A DNA stretch of 64,000 nucleotides from Himantopus leucocephalus (GCA_003993805.1 RSEF01000004.1:75799670-75863669); one strand, 5' to 3'. Counted from the first letter of the stretch, positions 33,931 to 47,700 are shown. Made by a program: numbers and translations. Notes: generated by a model not told the origin, from the letters alone.

Positions 33931-36900
33931 TTTTTTTTAATGCCCTGGCACTGGGGTAAGGCTACTTCGGTTTCATTTTAACGGCAATAAAACCGAGGGG
34001 TGGTCTCTGCGGAACGCTGTTTCATAAGCAACATGAAGTCACCTGCTTAAAGGATTAGACGCACGTGTGGTATCTCTCCTTACTTTTTACTGTCTGCGCT
34101 GTGATAGCGCGGGAGGGACAAGGGACCCAAGAAAAGTTTTTAGCCGTGTCTGGTTTTTTGGACATCCTAACAACAGCGTAGTCAATCCTTCCCATAGTGA
34201 AAATACACACGGATTGCATCCACCTGGAGGCAAAGAGGGAAGCAGCCTGGGGAAATTCCGACTCCAGCTTTCCTCCTCTGTTGCCCTGTCCCGCACACTC
34301 CAGAACAAGGCGGAATTCTGCTCAAGCCAAGCGGCGTGCAAGGGGGAATNTGGCGTGCAAGGGGCAATATCTCAGTGAATTGACCTATAACTGGGTTTGA
34401 GTTTTTTTTTTAGTATTTGGTCTCAAACTTCAGGACCTCGTATGACTTCTGTTTCTCTTTTAATTGCCAACCAGTCAACCATAGGAATTTCTTTATGGAA
34501 GTCGCAGCCACAGCGCTCTACTTCTGCCTATTCTGAGCCCGCACGCAGCAGCCCGGCCTCACATCACAGCCCCTTCCTGCAGAGCTCCCAGGTGAATCCT
34601 GGGTGATTCCTGTTCAGTGCTGTGAGAAGTTGGCTATCCTCATTCCCACCAAATGGCTAAAAATCCCATTCCTAAAAAGAGTTTGTTCAGTATTGTGAAT
34701 ACATTATTCATGTTGAAGAATGCTTTTTGTCTATGTGTGAATAAATTTTCTGTACATTACACCCTTTCAAGTTGGAGCTGCTCATTGTTACCTGCTGAAA
34801 CGTATTGTTTCTACATGTTGTCATTTATACACTAAACCACCTATTAATTGCATGTATGACTGATGAGGATAATGAGTACTAACTGGGTAAATTTTCACAG
34901 AAATAATGACTTGTACAGATATCTGGAAACCTTTCAAAGTCCATTAGGATGTTAGCAGAATGCACGTGAACAAGAGAAATGCTACACATCACTTGCAAAG
35001 GTGTTAATGAATATCCTTCTGCACTACTGATCAGTAAAACTAACAGTGAAGGTACCCTTCTGGAAAAACTCTGAGGTGAAAGATCAGTGGAACCGAAGAG
35101 TAAGGAGAGCAAACAAAAATACATTGTTTGGCTGCTTTTGGAATATCCGTCTTCTCTCCTCTAGCGGTTTGGCAATGATCCTTCAGCAGCAGCTCCTCTG
35201 CCCTCTGCATCTCTCTGGGTGGACACCGATCTGCCCTCAGCTGCAAAATTGGGAAAAAAAACCCAAAAAACCACAGGTAACTGAATTTCACTCAGGAAGA
35301 TTGATTGTATTCCTCTTGCCAGAATTAAAAACTAGTTAATACTGCATTGATTGAATGATTATTATAGCTTATAGCATAGTGTCTTCAAGAGAAGCCTAAG
35401 TTGCCAAGCCGTGGCTCTCTCTAAACAGTTCCTATAACTTAGTTGGGTTTTGGCTGGAATCCCCTGAAGACACTTTAAGCCCCTTCATCCAGTTTGATTT
35501 CTTCCACCAGAAGTATAGTGCAGAGAACACCGAACTCACTTTCTTGCATAACAAGATACCTGACATCAGCCTGCCAAAGTGCCAAGGGAAACAGCGGTCT
35601 GGTCACTCTGGAGTTTCAGGGACACAGCGCTCGCTCTTCAGGAGCTTTTCCCTACGTTTGTCAACCTCTGTCTGAAGCTGAGCTAGAGCAGGTGCTGCAT
35701 AACTGCAGGGAGAACTATAAGGGGTGATTGGGATTTCCCTGCTCAACTCTGCAGTACAGGTGAGGTCGGGGGAAAATCCCTGGGTATGGTACACACACAG
35801 AGTACGTATCACAGGTCGTACTGAGCCTGCTGAGCGATGCGAGGTCACTGTGAAGGTGGTGTACAGGAGGAGGAGCAGCAGACACCCTGGAGCCAGCAAA
35901 GTAACTTCCAGTGTTGCCAAGTCCTGAATCTGAACTCCCACGAGGGATATAGCTATCCAGGCACTTTCCAAGAGCGTTTCAATGGGAACAGTCCAAGCAT
36001 CTCTTTTGTCCCATGTTTAAAGGATGAGGCAAGTGAGGAAGGGTCTGCCCTTGAGGAAATGTCACTGAACTTCTGCCATGCTTCTCAAAGGCAGGAGAGA
36101 AGTAACCACAGAAAAAACCCCAGCATTTGTGTAAGTGAAGAATGATGTAGCCGCTAAGACGCTGACTTTGCAAAGCACCCTGACAAAGTATCACCATTGA
36201 CTCAACTGAAGGAGCTGTGGCAGGCAGGAACAGGTCCATGGAGCATCTCCTCTTTTTCCAGAGTGCCTCAGGCTGACTATAAATCAAACAGGTTTTCTTC
36301 AAGATGGAGGAAAATGGTCATCAGTATCCATCACATAGCATAGGCTCAGCTGTGTCACCGAAAACCTCTTTGAAAGTCCTCATCTAATACCTTCTGGGAC
36401 TGCTCTGAACAGAGTGGCCTGAACCACGCAAGTGCCACAGTCCTAAAAACGTCATAATCTAATGGGATTAAAAGAGGCCGAAAAAGGAAGAACAGCCAAC
36501 TGCTGCCTGCAGTTGCTCCTGTGATTAACATAATTTTCATGCAAACAATACAGTGCAAATAATTTCAAAATACCAGATAACCTAACAATTAGATTCTTCC
36601 TAGTGGCTCTTCCAGAAAGCAAATTTCCAAGAAAGAATTAGAAAACCAATGGTATTTCATGAGAAGGCTGAGATATTGGGTTATTGGAGAAAAGTTATAC
36701 TTGTTTGACGGCAGTTAAAAAGGAGCAGATAAAGCTGAGTCATAAAGGATGGAGTCCTTTTCCTTTCTTTTTTTCCAGCTGTTACCTAAACTAAACAAAG
36801 TTAACAAAATAAAAAACAGCCAATAAAACAAGTCAATTTGCTGCCTTTATACTCTTTGCGGGAACTTCAAATACTGTAGCTAATTTTACTTGCGTGTTCT

Positions 36901-37300
36901 TCAAAACATGAGGAACCATTACTAAATTCCAATTAACGCTAGAACTGCAGAGTGCGGTACTTCAAGCATCCCTCTTCACTTACTGAAGCCAAAATCTTCA
37001 AATGACAAATGAATGTTGTCACTCGGGCTCTGTATGGTTGTGGCTGCTCAGGCTTTTCACACCACGTATGAACTAAATGGCATTTGCTTATAACCGCGTT
37101 ATTTCTTTAGCCGTAACACCACAGCAGTAAACTGCTTTAGCTTGTAGATAGGAAGTAAAATGAGTAACATGATCCCAATGGTGCTGATCAATATTTTCCA
37201 GCAAGTTTTGAATTTTATGTTCTTGTGTTTTTATTAAGGACTTGATCTGACTTTGAGAGAAACAATCTCTGTATGTGGTGTTAAATAACGTACCATTTCT
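33931..37300. other. Intergenic sequence left of PGM2 promoter island's far side, no gene seen
   Basis: Sequence just upstream of PGM2. It contains a short duplication around a single N at 34350 and a patch of average GC content (35000-36300) with unconvincing open frames. I recognise no protein, RNA or transposon here. Confidence 0.5.
34333..34368. repeat. Short direct repeat around a single N at 34350
   Basis: The block GGCGTGCAAGGGGGAAT occurs on the left of N34350 and GGCGTGCAAGGGGCAAT on the right, with one mismatch. This is the same pattern as the longer single-N duplications in the window. Confidence 0.75.
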
Positions 37301-37800
37301 TATAGAATCATAGAATAGCTTGAGTTGGAAGGGACTTTTAAAGGTCATCTAGTCCAACCTCCCCTGCAATGAGCAGGGACATCTACAACTACACCAGGTT
37401 GCTCAGAGCCCCGTCCAACCTGACCTGGAATGTTTCCAGGGATGGGGCACCTCTGGGCAACCTGTGCCAGTGTTTCACCATCCTCATCGTAAAAAAGGTC
37501 TTCCTTCTATCCAGTCTAGATCTACCTTCTTTTAGTTTAAAGCCGTTACCCCGTGTCCTATCACANTGGGCAACCTGTGCCATTGTTTCACCATCCTCAT
37601 CGTAAAAAAGGTCTTCCTTCTATCTAGTCTAGAACTACCTTCTTTTAGTTTAAAGCCGTTACCCCGTGTCCTATCACAACAGGCCCTGCTAAAATGTTTG
37701 TCCCCATCTTTCTTGTAGGTCCCCCTGAAGTACTGAAAGGCCACAATAAGGTCTCCCCGGAGCCTTCTCTTCTCCAAGCTAAACCTTCTCCAACCTTCTC
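37301..37800 (-). mobile_element. CR1 LINE 3' fragment with internal duplicated segment
   Basis: The + strand starts with TATAGAATCATAGAATAG and GGTTGCTCAGAGCCCCGTCCA, the reverse complement of a CR1 3' end. The minus strand encodes CR1 ORF2 C-terminal remnants such as RRLRGDLIVAFQYFRG, DRTRGNGFKLKEG and APSLETFQVRLDGALSN. It is 5'-truncated and broken. It includes the 112-bp duplication at 37454-37678, so its true length is probably about 390 bp. Confidence 0.93.
37454..37678. repeat. 112-bp direct duplication split by one N, likely assembly artefact
   Basis: 37454-37565 and 37567-37678 are the same 112-bp CR1 segment with three mismatches by my count, separated by N at 37566. Each copy encodes the same RTRGNGFKLKEG stretch on the minus strand. 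Confidence 0.92.
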
Positions 37801-39154
37801 AAAGCATGGCAGTCTGTGAACACTCCTGGTCTCTGAAATAAAAAAAAAAAACAACCAAGCCCAACAACAAAATGACTGTAAATCTCCAAAATCACTTGTG
37901 GCTCCAAGTCAGACACAGCGCAGGACATCTTTGGATCACGTCACACTGTCCAAATTGTCTTTCATGGAGCGACTACTGTGTTGGGTACAGTGTTCTCTCT
38001 TTTAGCAAAGTAGTCTGTAGAGACAGTCGTACTTGTCAGTCAGAAGGCTAAGAATCAGTTTGCACCCTTCTGGAGAATTTTTAAGCCTACAGGTCTTATG
38101 CTGGTGCAGCAGATGTTACTACTACAGCTCTCTAAGAGCAATATAACTACAACAAAAGAGAAAGCCTGAAAGAAACTGAAAGAAGTTTAAATTTCAACTC
38201 TGTCTAAGGTCACAAACAAGATCATTCCTCAGTCAAACCAGCATGTGATTTCTCTAGTTGTCAGTACACGTGGGACTTTGATAAATGATCTATTTGACGC
38301 TATTTTTCTGGCTGATGAAAGTGGTTTATCTAATATATCTGTTATATATTTTTTGGTTGTCATTTGGCTGCAAGCTACAAGGAAGGCTGTTTTTTGCACT
38401 TTGTAAGGTGTTTCTTCAGTCCAGCTTTCACACTGATGAGCATGCCATCACTGGAAGGAAATCCAAGGAAGAAAATATAGGGAAGAAAATACAGGGAAGA
38501 AAAGAGAAGCAAGCATGGGACAGTGGCAGATACTTGTTTTGTCTTCTGGTGGGTGCTTAATGAGGAGTGAGCAAGGCTTTGCGCTTGCTGTCACGAGCAG
38601 CCGGCCAGCCATAGGAATGGGGGCACTGCAAACGTAAGAGATGAGCCAAGCAGTTAACGGTTCGATGTAGACATATTTTCTCCCTTTTTATCAGTGCCCA
38701 TGCACCAATTTGTTGGACCCAATGTTTCAGTTAACACCTGAAATACAGATAACAACAGCAAGTCAGTGCCAGCAATGTCTTGCATTTCAATGCATTGCGT
38801 AAGTTTAGCACTAATTGTTAGCACAAGTAATTAAATATTAGTCGCGGTTCTTCAGAAATAGATGAGCTTGCTCTGTGACAGAATAAAAGGCACATTTATT
38901 AAGGAAGCTGGTATAAGCTGATGAGATCTGCCACAGAGCTCACAAAAATGTGAAGCTGTTTAAGTCATGGACTACTTGGCCATTCCTTAATTACTTTAAC
39001 TTAGAAATTTCCCAGGTGGCACAAAAAGACATTTCCTAGGGAACCTTTTGATATAGCACCCTATCTGGCACATGCTGGAACAACATGAGAGATCACCAGT
39101 TAACTGTTACCAATAAGGATTTTTAAAAAATACAGTTATCTACAACTATGGGTT
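37801..39154. other. Intergenic, no gene or repeat recognised
   Basis: AT-rich sequence between two CR1 fragments. Open frames are short and match nothing known to me. Confidence 0.5.
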
Positions 39155-39510
39155 GTACAGGGGGATTTTATCAATGTGTATAGATTCCTGAAGGGAAAGT
39201 GCAAAGGGGGTGATCGAGCCAGGCTCTTTTCAGTGGTGCCCAGTGACAGGACCAGAGGCAACGGGCACACACTGAAACACAGGAGGTTCCCTCTGAACCT
39301 CAGGAAACACTTTTACCCTGTGAAGCTGACCAAGCACTAGCACAGATTGCCCACAGAGGTTGTGGCATCTCCGTCCTTGCAGATATTTAAAAGCCATCTG
39401 GATGTGGTCCTGGGTAACCGGCTCTCGGTGGCCCTGCTTGAGCCGGGGGGGTGGACCAGATGACCTTCAGACGTCTCCTCCAACCTCAACCGTTCTGTGA
39501 TTCTGTGATA
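39155..39510 (+). mobile_element. CR1 LINE 3' fragment
   Basis: The + strand carries degenerate CR1 ORF2 C-terminal coding sequence ([44 protein letters not shown]) and ends with the CR1 3' signature ATGACCTTCAGACGTCTCCT then TTCTGTGATTCTGTGAT. It is 5'-truncated, interrupted by a stop in the translated frame, and more diverged than the 37.3 kb copy. Confidence 0.93.
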
Positions 39511-40314
39511 GGTGAGGTGTCTTATGTTCTAGCAAGGAACCTGAATTTTTCATTGCTGAATTTCACATTACTGTGATATGGCCATACAGAAAATTTGTGA
39601 AATGCTATCAGAAAGTGAATATCACAACCAGTGATGTTTTCCTGTTATATATGCAGATATTACATTTAAACTCCTCTACCCATTTTCAGTATGCTTTTAG
39701 TGCACAACCATTCTCCATTTACTGCCAATTGGGACATAGCAATTGGTATTTGTGGTACCTACAGAAATAAAGAAGAGGACTAAGGATTATAGGATATTAC
39801 TGCTAAGGTGTTGAAGTTAGCTGTGGGTTCTCAGAGCTTAAGGAGCAGAAAAGTCTTGGCTCTACTACTTTGTGCAGTCTGAAAATTTCAAGGTATTTTA
39901 TTAGTTTTCACTTTCATTGTGGGCTTGAAATACCAGTGGGAGGCCGAAGAGAAGAAAGCTTTGATTCTATAGCACAGGTTGACTGGCAAACTGTGGCACA
40001 CGTTGCACATTTCAAAAAGCACATATAGCACTCACAAGAGGATGTTCTCTTAAATACAGAATTGGTCTTGTGACCCGATGAGAGGGGTGGGGGAAGCAGG
40101 GGAAGAGAAGGAAGGATGTAGCGGAGATTGTATTCCTGGCTTGAATTTTTGTATTTGTTCTCCACTTCTGTTGTCTACCGGCTAACCCAAGGATGTGTCA
40201 GGTTCTTTCACATTTCCTCCTGGAAATTTTTTGTCCATTGTTTATTGTAAACCTCTTGTTCACTTCTGAAAGTCTTTTCTAATTTCCACCATTTGGCAGA
40301 AACTCCTGACCCGT

Positions 40315-40334
40315 GGCAGGCAGGCAGGCAGGCA
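40315..40334. repeat. GGCA microsatellite (5 units)
   Basis: Five perfect GGCA tetranucleotides in an intergenic context. Confidence 0.9.
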
Positions 40335-41697
40335 GATCTCAGATCCTGTGGCAGCTGAACTACTAAAACATGCTTTTTCTTTCTTGTTCTAGACAGCACC
40401 CAGTTTCCAGGTTCAAGGACGAATTAACTTACGTTTGTGCAACAGACGGGACAAAGTTACAGCTAATGCCAGTTCTTTTCAAGTATATTTTGGATTGCTG
40501 CCCTTCTCTTAGATGTTGCTTCACTTTTAAAGCCCCAAAATGCAAGTTTAAGTTCAAAAATAAAATTAGTCTGGCTAATAAATACATGATCTTGAACTCA
40601 CCCCTTATGTAAATGATTCAAATTATGCTGTGACAAAAATGAAGTATTTAAGTATTTAATGTTTTGTTTTCACAGAATGAAAGAGTAATATGCACAGATT
40701 CTTTTGGCCCAATTCCTTTATGAAAGAAGTGAGTGAGCTACACTATTTTTATATATGTTTTTCAGTTCTGTTGTAACTATAATTAAAGTTTCTTCCTTCG
40801 TTAGGTAAATTTCTAGATACCTAGGTAGACTTGCTAAGCCTGCAACTTGATTTGGACAACACAGTCCTGTCCTGCAGATATTGGGTTGGGAGTGATTCTG
40901 TCAGTTCTCTCGCCCTAGGTTACGGAAAGGTTTCCTTAACCAGTATTAGTTATCCAGAGCAGAAATAAAAGAATCTGAAGTGGCTGCAACATAAATACAC
41001 TGGATAGATGTTTGCGTTAACAACAATAAGTTGTGAGGATTATAGACAAGTTTCCCAAAAATGTTAAGCTTCTAAATCCAACTTCAGACTTCTAAGTAAG
41101 CTGTTTCTCAAAAGTGCTGAACCTGCAGCAGTTCCCATTGAATGCTCAGGCTGGTAAATGCATGACTGAGAGGCATGATGGCAATATCAAAGCGGAAAGG
41201 CGGTTGCTTTAAAAAAACTGGCACACTATGCTTTTATAATACACAGCTACACTCCATAGTTTACCCCACCGAAGTTGAAATATTTGTTTTACAGCCAACA
41301 AAACTGAGCGCACATGCGAAAGATTTATCTGATGTCCCACTGATGCAGGAAATAGTATCTAAAATACAGAAAGTTAGTAGCTAGAAAGCTGCTTGAAGGA
41401 GGAGGTAACACTAAATGCCCTACCTTGCTTTTCCTAAATAAATTAAAAAATCCACAATTAAGGAACTGATTTAAAAGAGGTAGACTCTTCCCAATGCAGA
41501 TTATTTACTCTTGATAGGGGAGATAAAGCATATCTTACTGAAACCATACAAGCACTAAATGAAAGGCTATAGTGAGAAATTTGTATAGCAAGTCTTAAAA
41601 TGGCCTCAAACCACTTGGAGATGAAACTACAGTCTGCTTTTTAAGGATTCGCATTTTTAAACTTCAAAAAGTTTTAGTTAAAATGTAACAGAATAGT

Positions 41698-41742
41698 TTC
41701 TGGAGTTCTGGAGTTCTGGAGTTCTGAAGAACCGGGTTCTTC
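41698..41742. repeat. TTCTGGAG octamer tandem repeat ending in a hairpin
   Basis: Three perfect TTCTGGAG units and one TTCTGAAG (41698-41729) run into a perfect 7-bp inverted repeat, GAAGAAC/GTTCTTC with a CGG loop (41726-41742). Confidence 0.85.
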
Positions 41743-44700
41743 AAAAGCTTTTATCGTTTTGGTATTCATGTCATGATTTGCTAGGAAAAGGATGCCCTCT
41801 CTCGGTCATAGCAGAAACAATTACAGAGATAATCTGTTGCTATAATGGTTGAGCTAGAACTGCATTCCCAGTGTCCTGCCATGTCAAAATTCCCCACGTT
41901 TCTGCCAGATAGCAATTGTTTGATAATTTAGTGGTAGTCTTCCTGCAATTTGGGGGCAGGAATTTCCTCTGCTTGTCTTTAATAGAATTGTGCAATAGAA
42001 AACAATTGTCAGTGAATAAAAAATATCTGCACTGTTCCTCACGCTGCTACAATGCTCCTGTTCCCATGACATTCCATTATCAAAGGATGAAAAGAAATAG
42101 TGAGAACATAACAGGAGCTCCATGCATTTGGAAAACTGCCATCTTCCCCATACCTCATTTTGCAGAAAACTTTAAGTTGAAGTTGTATTCAACCACATTT
42201 TACTTTCGCAAGTCCTATTGTTAATATATAGAAAACTTAAGTAAATTATCATAGTAATACACTTTAGTAAAGACTCTGAAACTTCACTATGCGCCTAGGG
42301 GGTTTGTTGAAATGAATTAATGTCGCCACCTCTGAGAACAATTTGCTTCCGTAACCATTCCCGTATTAATAAATTTTTCTGGGGTCATGTGCTTGCTCGG
42401 AATATGCAAATATCTCACTAGGTATTTGGCCCCATGCCTTCACTGCTTTAAAAATTGTTCGGAGCTTGGCTTTCTGATTAGCATAATTATGCTCATTTTT
42501 ATTCTTGGTTTACTTGCCAAATACTCAGAGTCAAAGCTACTTCCTGCTTGTTCATATTGTGTAGGCGATAGGCTCGTTATAGGCTGCTTGTTTGTCACGG
42601 CAAGGTTGCGATGATACATGGTCAAAAGAAGTAGTAGTATAACATCTTGTGATTCTACCCCATGTCCTGGAACGGGAAGGCTGTGCTATAAATTTGGAAT
42701 CATGCAGTAGCTGCAGTTTTCTTAGCGCATCCCAAAACGCGTGGCACAAATTTTGGGTCATATCCTCTTATTTTCTCCTCCTCCCTATATTGCGTGAGAA
42801 AATTCTACTACTGTTAGCATACATTGCAGCAAATTTAAACAGCACTAAAAGTTTTATACACAGCAATCTAACAGTAAAAAGTTTGGGTATTTCAATATCT
42901 TTTAAAACTAGGTTAGCAATCTTTTATACAAGAGACGTGTCTGCCTTCAAAGTACTTTCTCAGCTTTCTTGTTAAATATTGCAGTTTTACGAATCATGGG
43001 GTTTTTTGGATTTAAGTATTCAAAAAAGAAGGAGTCAGCTTTGGTATCTTAGCAGGAAATTTGATAAATATTTGTGGCAAACGTGGGAAATGAAAACTGC
43101 AAGGAAAAAAATACTTTTCTTTCTGTGCTTCTCGAAGATGGGTGTTCTCTGTCTGGGTAAGGGGTTGCTCCCAAGCCAAGGTGTGCTCGTGGGTCCCCCC
43201 ACCTCCGTCTCCCACCTCTGCCTGGTGTCTGACCCCCTCCACAAGCTGCCCAGGAAGCCAGCGGGACACACGGCCACCAGCTGCAGAGCTGAAAGTTTCC
43301 ACCCATCCCATGAGCTGATCTAGTGCTCTGATGGGCTGAGAAAGTGCCAGAAGTCATGTGGAAGTAGGCTTTTTATTAAAGAAACCCCCAACTTTCAGAT
43401 GGACTCCACTGCCTGGCAAGCGGGAGAGGAGAAGACCTTGTAAGTGAGGGAGAAGCTTCTTCCTGTCCCTGCTCCTGGTGGTGTCACCTCCCACCCTGAG
43501 ATCTTGTGCACAGAGTCCCTGCACTCCTCCACCATGCTCTTTTCCAGTGCAAGAGCTAGGACGCGTTAAATAAAAGACAATGAATGTTCTTCATGCACGA
43601 TGTAAATTTGTGGAATTCCTTGCTAAGGATGCTAAAAATCTGCGTGGTTCACAGGACAATTAGAAGCTCGAGGAAAAGAAATTCAGGAAGGGCCACTGAA
43701 TATGTAGGCATCACTTCTAACCATGCGTGCAAGGGTGCAGATTGTTTGAGGCTGTGCGCATAGTCAGCAGGAGTGGCCTTGTCCCGTAGTCTATTCGGTC
43801 TGGCTAAACACCGATGGGCCTCAACTGTGGATCATCTCACAGACAGAAATGTATTTAAGGGGAAACCTTGTTTATTCATATAGAAGCAAAGCTTCCCCCC
43901 CTCAAAAAAAGTAACATAATTACATGCTGGATCGCAGCAGCTGTTCTAACTACAGCATGACTAATCCATCGCTTTTCTTGCCAACCACTTCTTCCTTCCT
44001 TGGAGATCTGCATCCTCTAGTTTATTTTGCTGCCTGTCATCTCTTAAAGTCTATTACTTTAGTAATAGTCTTAAACTATTTAAAAAATAGTTACTGTGTG
44101 AAATATAGCACTTCAAAGCAGATCTTGATTCAGAGGTAAAGCTTATTGCTCATATTGCATATTTTCATTCAGGAGTGTAAATATTAGCAGCTCTGATGTA
44201 CATATTTCTGCTTATTGTGTCTCAGGATGCTTCTTATGGAGACATCTCTCTGGTCTACTGGGCCAGAAGCAGACGTTTACACCTGCGCATTCTTCAGGGC
44301 ACAGTTTTAGCAAAACCATCTTGTAATTACAAGTATTACTGCTTCCTCACTTCTTTCCATTTTAAAATCTTATTTTATTTTAAAAAGCAGACTGCACCCT
44401 GCTTCTCCCCTTTCCCAAGAAAGACATTTTGGTACAGTGGTAATACGAAGGTGCTGCCTTCTTACCAACATTAGAGATAACACACCATGAGACTGTAGAC
44501 AGGACGACACAGTACTGAAGAGGTAAAAAATAATCATGTAACCCACTCTTGAGTACAAAGGCGTAGTGCTTTTTATAAGGTGATGTAGGACAGGGCAGAC
44601 AAAGAGCATAGAGCAGCACAGTAAGTTTGCAGCACAGCTAACATTTTGTAATAACTAAAAGAGTCATCACTACATACAAATTTCATCTACATTACTTCAG

Positions 44701-47700
44701 GCCGTAATTAGAGTTTTGACTTCCAGGACTTCTGAGCAATTTTAAATTTTAGTATAATATTGCAGGTTATCGTATTTCTCATTTCACAAAACTCGTATCA
44801 TCATAGCTATTATAAAAGTCTTTTATAACCGGCCTTAATATCAGTAACATCAATGAAAAAATATAAATAGTACAAGCAGCATTTTTCGGTGGGAACCAAT
44901 AGTTAGGAAAAATTTCAGACGTTTCCAAAACTTTTTTTCTAAAAGGTAAATCCCCCCTGCCCAGTATTTCAGAGAACATGTTCACTAATTCTGAGTATTT
45001 GGTTATGGGAATGCTACACTACCGTGGGGTGACCTGAGAGAGTTCCTTAAATTACTAGCCATTTCATGAAAAAATACCATTTTTTTAATCTTATAGCTGT
45101 AGAGCATAGGCTAGCAACCACTGACAATTATGACAATTTAAAACCAATGCAGTTACTCCAATTTACTTTCTGTTCCACTGGAAAAAAAAATGGCTCTCTC
45201 CATTCTCAAAAGCAAAAACCATCTTACATAAAAAATAATGGAACAATGTGAAGGATATCAGTTGTCCCGCTTCATCCATTAACGTTTTTGTGTACTGAAA
45301 AAAAGGACCAGTGTGATGTTTTTGGATTGCATTTTTCTGACAAAAAGGTGGAGCTTTTTCTCGATTGGTCCTCTTTCTAGGTAAGGCAACAATTTACATC
45401 CAAGACAGAACTCAATTTTACTTTAGCTGACAGTCACCACACTTCTGAAGATACCTGAAATATCTTCATTTTGTTGTCTACTCATTACAGTAAAATTTTA
45501 ACTGGAGCTCTAGACAAGCTAATTTAATGTGGCACCTCTGATTCTTTTGGCTTAGAAGCTTATTCTGATGTGAACATGATGCCAATCTTGAAGACAGAAA
45601 GCATGCTTAGTTGAGGTGCTGTGAGAATTACAATGACAATTAACTAAGTTTGCAGGGTGGCAGTAGATAAAAGAGAGGCTTTCAAACATAAAACGCTTTC
45701 TTTACTCCCTGACTCAGAAGCGACTTGTTAGAGATTAAATTTTGCCTTATGTTGCCTACACTTCCAGGACCTAAAGTTTACCAGCTAAGTTCTAATGAAG
45801 TGACTTATTTTTAGCTCACAGACGCTCGCCAGAGAAACAGTGAGCCATGATTTCCACTTCATGTTTACTGTAAGACTTACGAGCTATTTAGGATCCTTCT
45901 GGGTTGCTGTGATGGCTTAGAGGTTCCTGGCAGGTCAGCCACCAATGAGGCACCAAATACAATGTCAACATCGCTCCTAAACACAGGGAGAAATTTTAGT
46001 TGTCAAAGGAAGGAAGATGCATTGACCATAGCACAAACAAGCAAACAAAAAATCCCCTCTCCATCATTACTTGGGATATTCACAGGTATAGCCATTTGAC
46101 CAAACAGACTAATAGAAACCTACAAAAGCCAGAAAATAGAAAAAAAGAGTTGGATGAAAGAGAGGAGGACTGAGTGAAACAAAATCCCAGGTGTCAATAA
46201 GGCAGCTCTCCACAGAATTATTTACTGTAGATGGGTTTTCTATTACTCATCCCCTGGAAGTATTACTGCCCCTTGAACACAGAAGCAGCCAGCAATATAG
46301 CTTTACTCATCTGTACAACAGGGGGGGGAACCCAGGAATGCACAAAGGAGCAAAAGTAATGCCTTTCACCACTCTAAGTTAACCTGAAAACACTATTATC
46401 CCTTACTTGAAACAGCTGGTAAGCAGCTATCTGTGTGACAGGCAAGGATCACATGCCAGTGTTTCCTCAGCTGATTAAACCAGCAGCTCTTGGCATGGCT
46501 ATGTATAACGTATATTGGAGCCGGTAACCTTTTCAGCTGCTAAAATAGATCTGAGTTCCTATTTTAAGGTGCAGAGCTCCTTGCTCTGCAATGCTCAGCT
46601 GAACTGATCTTGACACCTACCCTTATTTATGTGCTGCCTACCTTAGGAAGCAGCTGTGGATTTTGTGACTAGAAAGCGCATCGGGCAGACGTCCTCTGCA
46701 AGACTCGGAGCTTTGCCGGGCTCTTTCAAAAGTCACAACCTAAACCTGGTAGCGATTTTGTGAAGAGACAAACGTGCAGTCAGCATCTCCCCTCCTTTGC
46801 TGAAGCAGAATGTGCTGCTTCAGAAAACCCCTGTTTTCACTCAATCACTCCCAAGTTTTGTTTTCATCCATTCTCATGAGTTCCCTCAAACGCTGTAATG
46901 TTGTTTCCACATCAGCTTTAGCAATGATGACCACTGACAGTGTGCTAATTAATCAGCTCTTGTTCCCTTTCCTGTTACTCTGATCACATCTCTATTTTTT
47001 TTTCCAGCTTTGATACTATCAGTGGCCCCACAAGGAACAGCAAAATTTGTCTGTATAATTTGTCTCCTAACAGCAAAGTGTGATTCAAATTATTGCGTAC
47101 CCTTCTGCTAGATTTCAGCTGCTTTTCAACAACAAATTGCACGAAAGGGGGAGTAAAAAGCTGCGTTGCTTTTAACCACAAATCCGAATCTATAGCAAAC
47201 GCCAACTTCACCAGCACCTCTTAGACTCTGGTGCTCCAGTTATTGCTAGCTGCCCAAGGGGCCGGTCCTCCCCCTGCATCCAAGCCCTCCTGCCGCCCAT
47301 GACAACCAGTCTGGCAAAAAGGCAGGAAGAAGAGCTGGGAGGGAAGCAGCATAAAGTACTAACACTAAGTTTACAGACTGTTACTACCTGACGGTATTTT
47401 CCCTCAAGAGAACTTACCCCACTATCGGAGGTCATTTTTTCTTTTGAAAAAGGGTATTTCATATTTTAAAGGGGAAACAAAATAAATCCTCATGTCAGAG
47501 TTCCTTGCAGTGGAGAATAAAGAGGAGGATCTGACCTTAAACAGCAGCACTGTTTTGATTTGGCTTGCATTCTGTTGTTACTGTGGTGTAGGGACAAACA
47601 CCATTGGAAAAAATGCCTTTGCTTTTTTTCAGTCAAAATATTTTGAACTGAAGGAATGTGAAAATATTCAGCAGGTCCTCCTTACCTTTACCACAGGACC

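Noticed and set aside
43012..43357. Overlapping open frames on both strands near 43.0-43.4 kb
   Set aside because: Frames overlap in several phases with no family similarity; explained by a local GC-rich patch.
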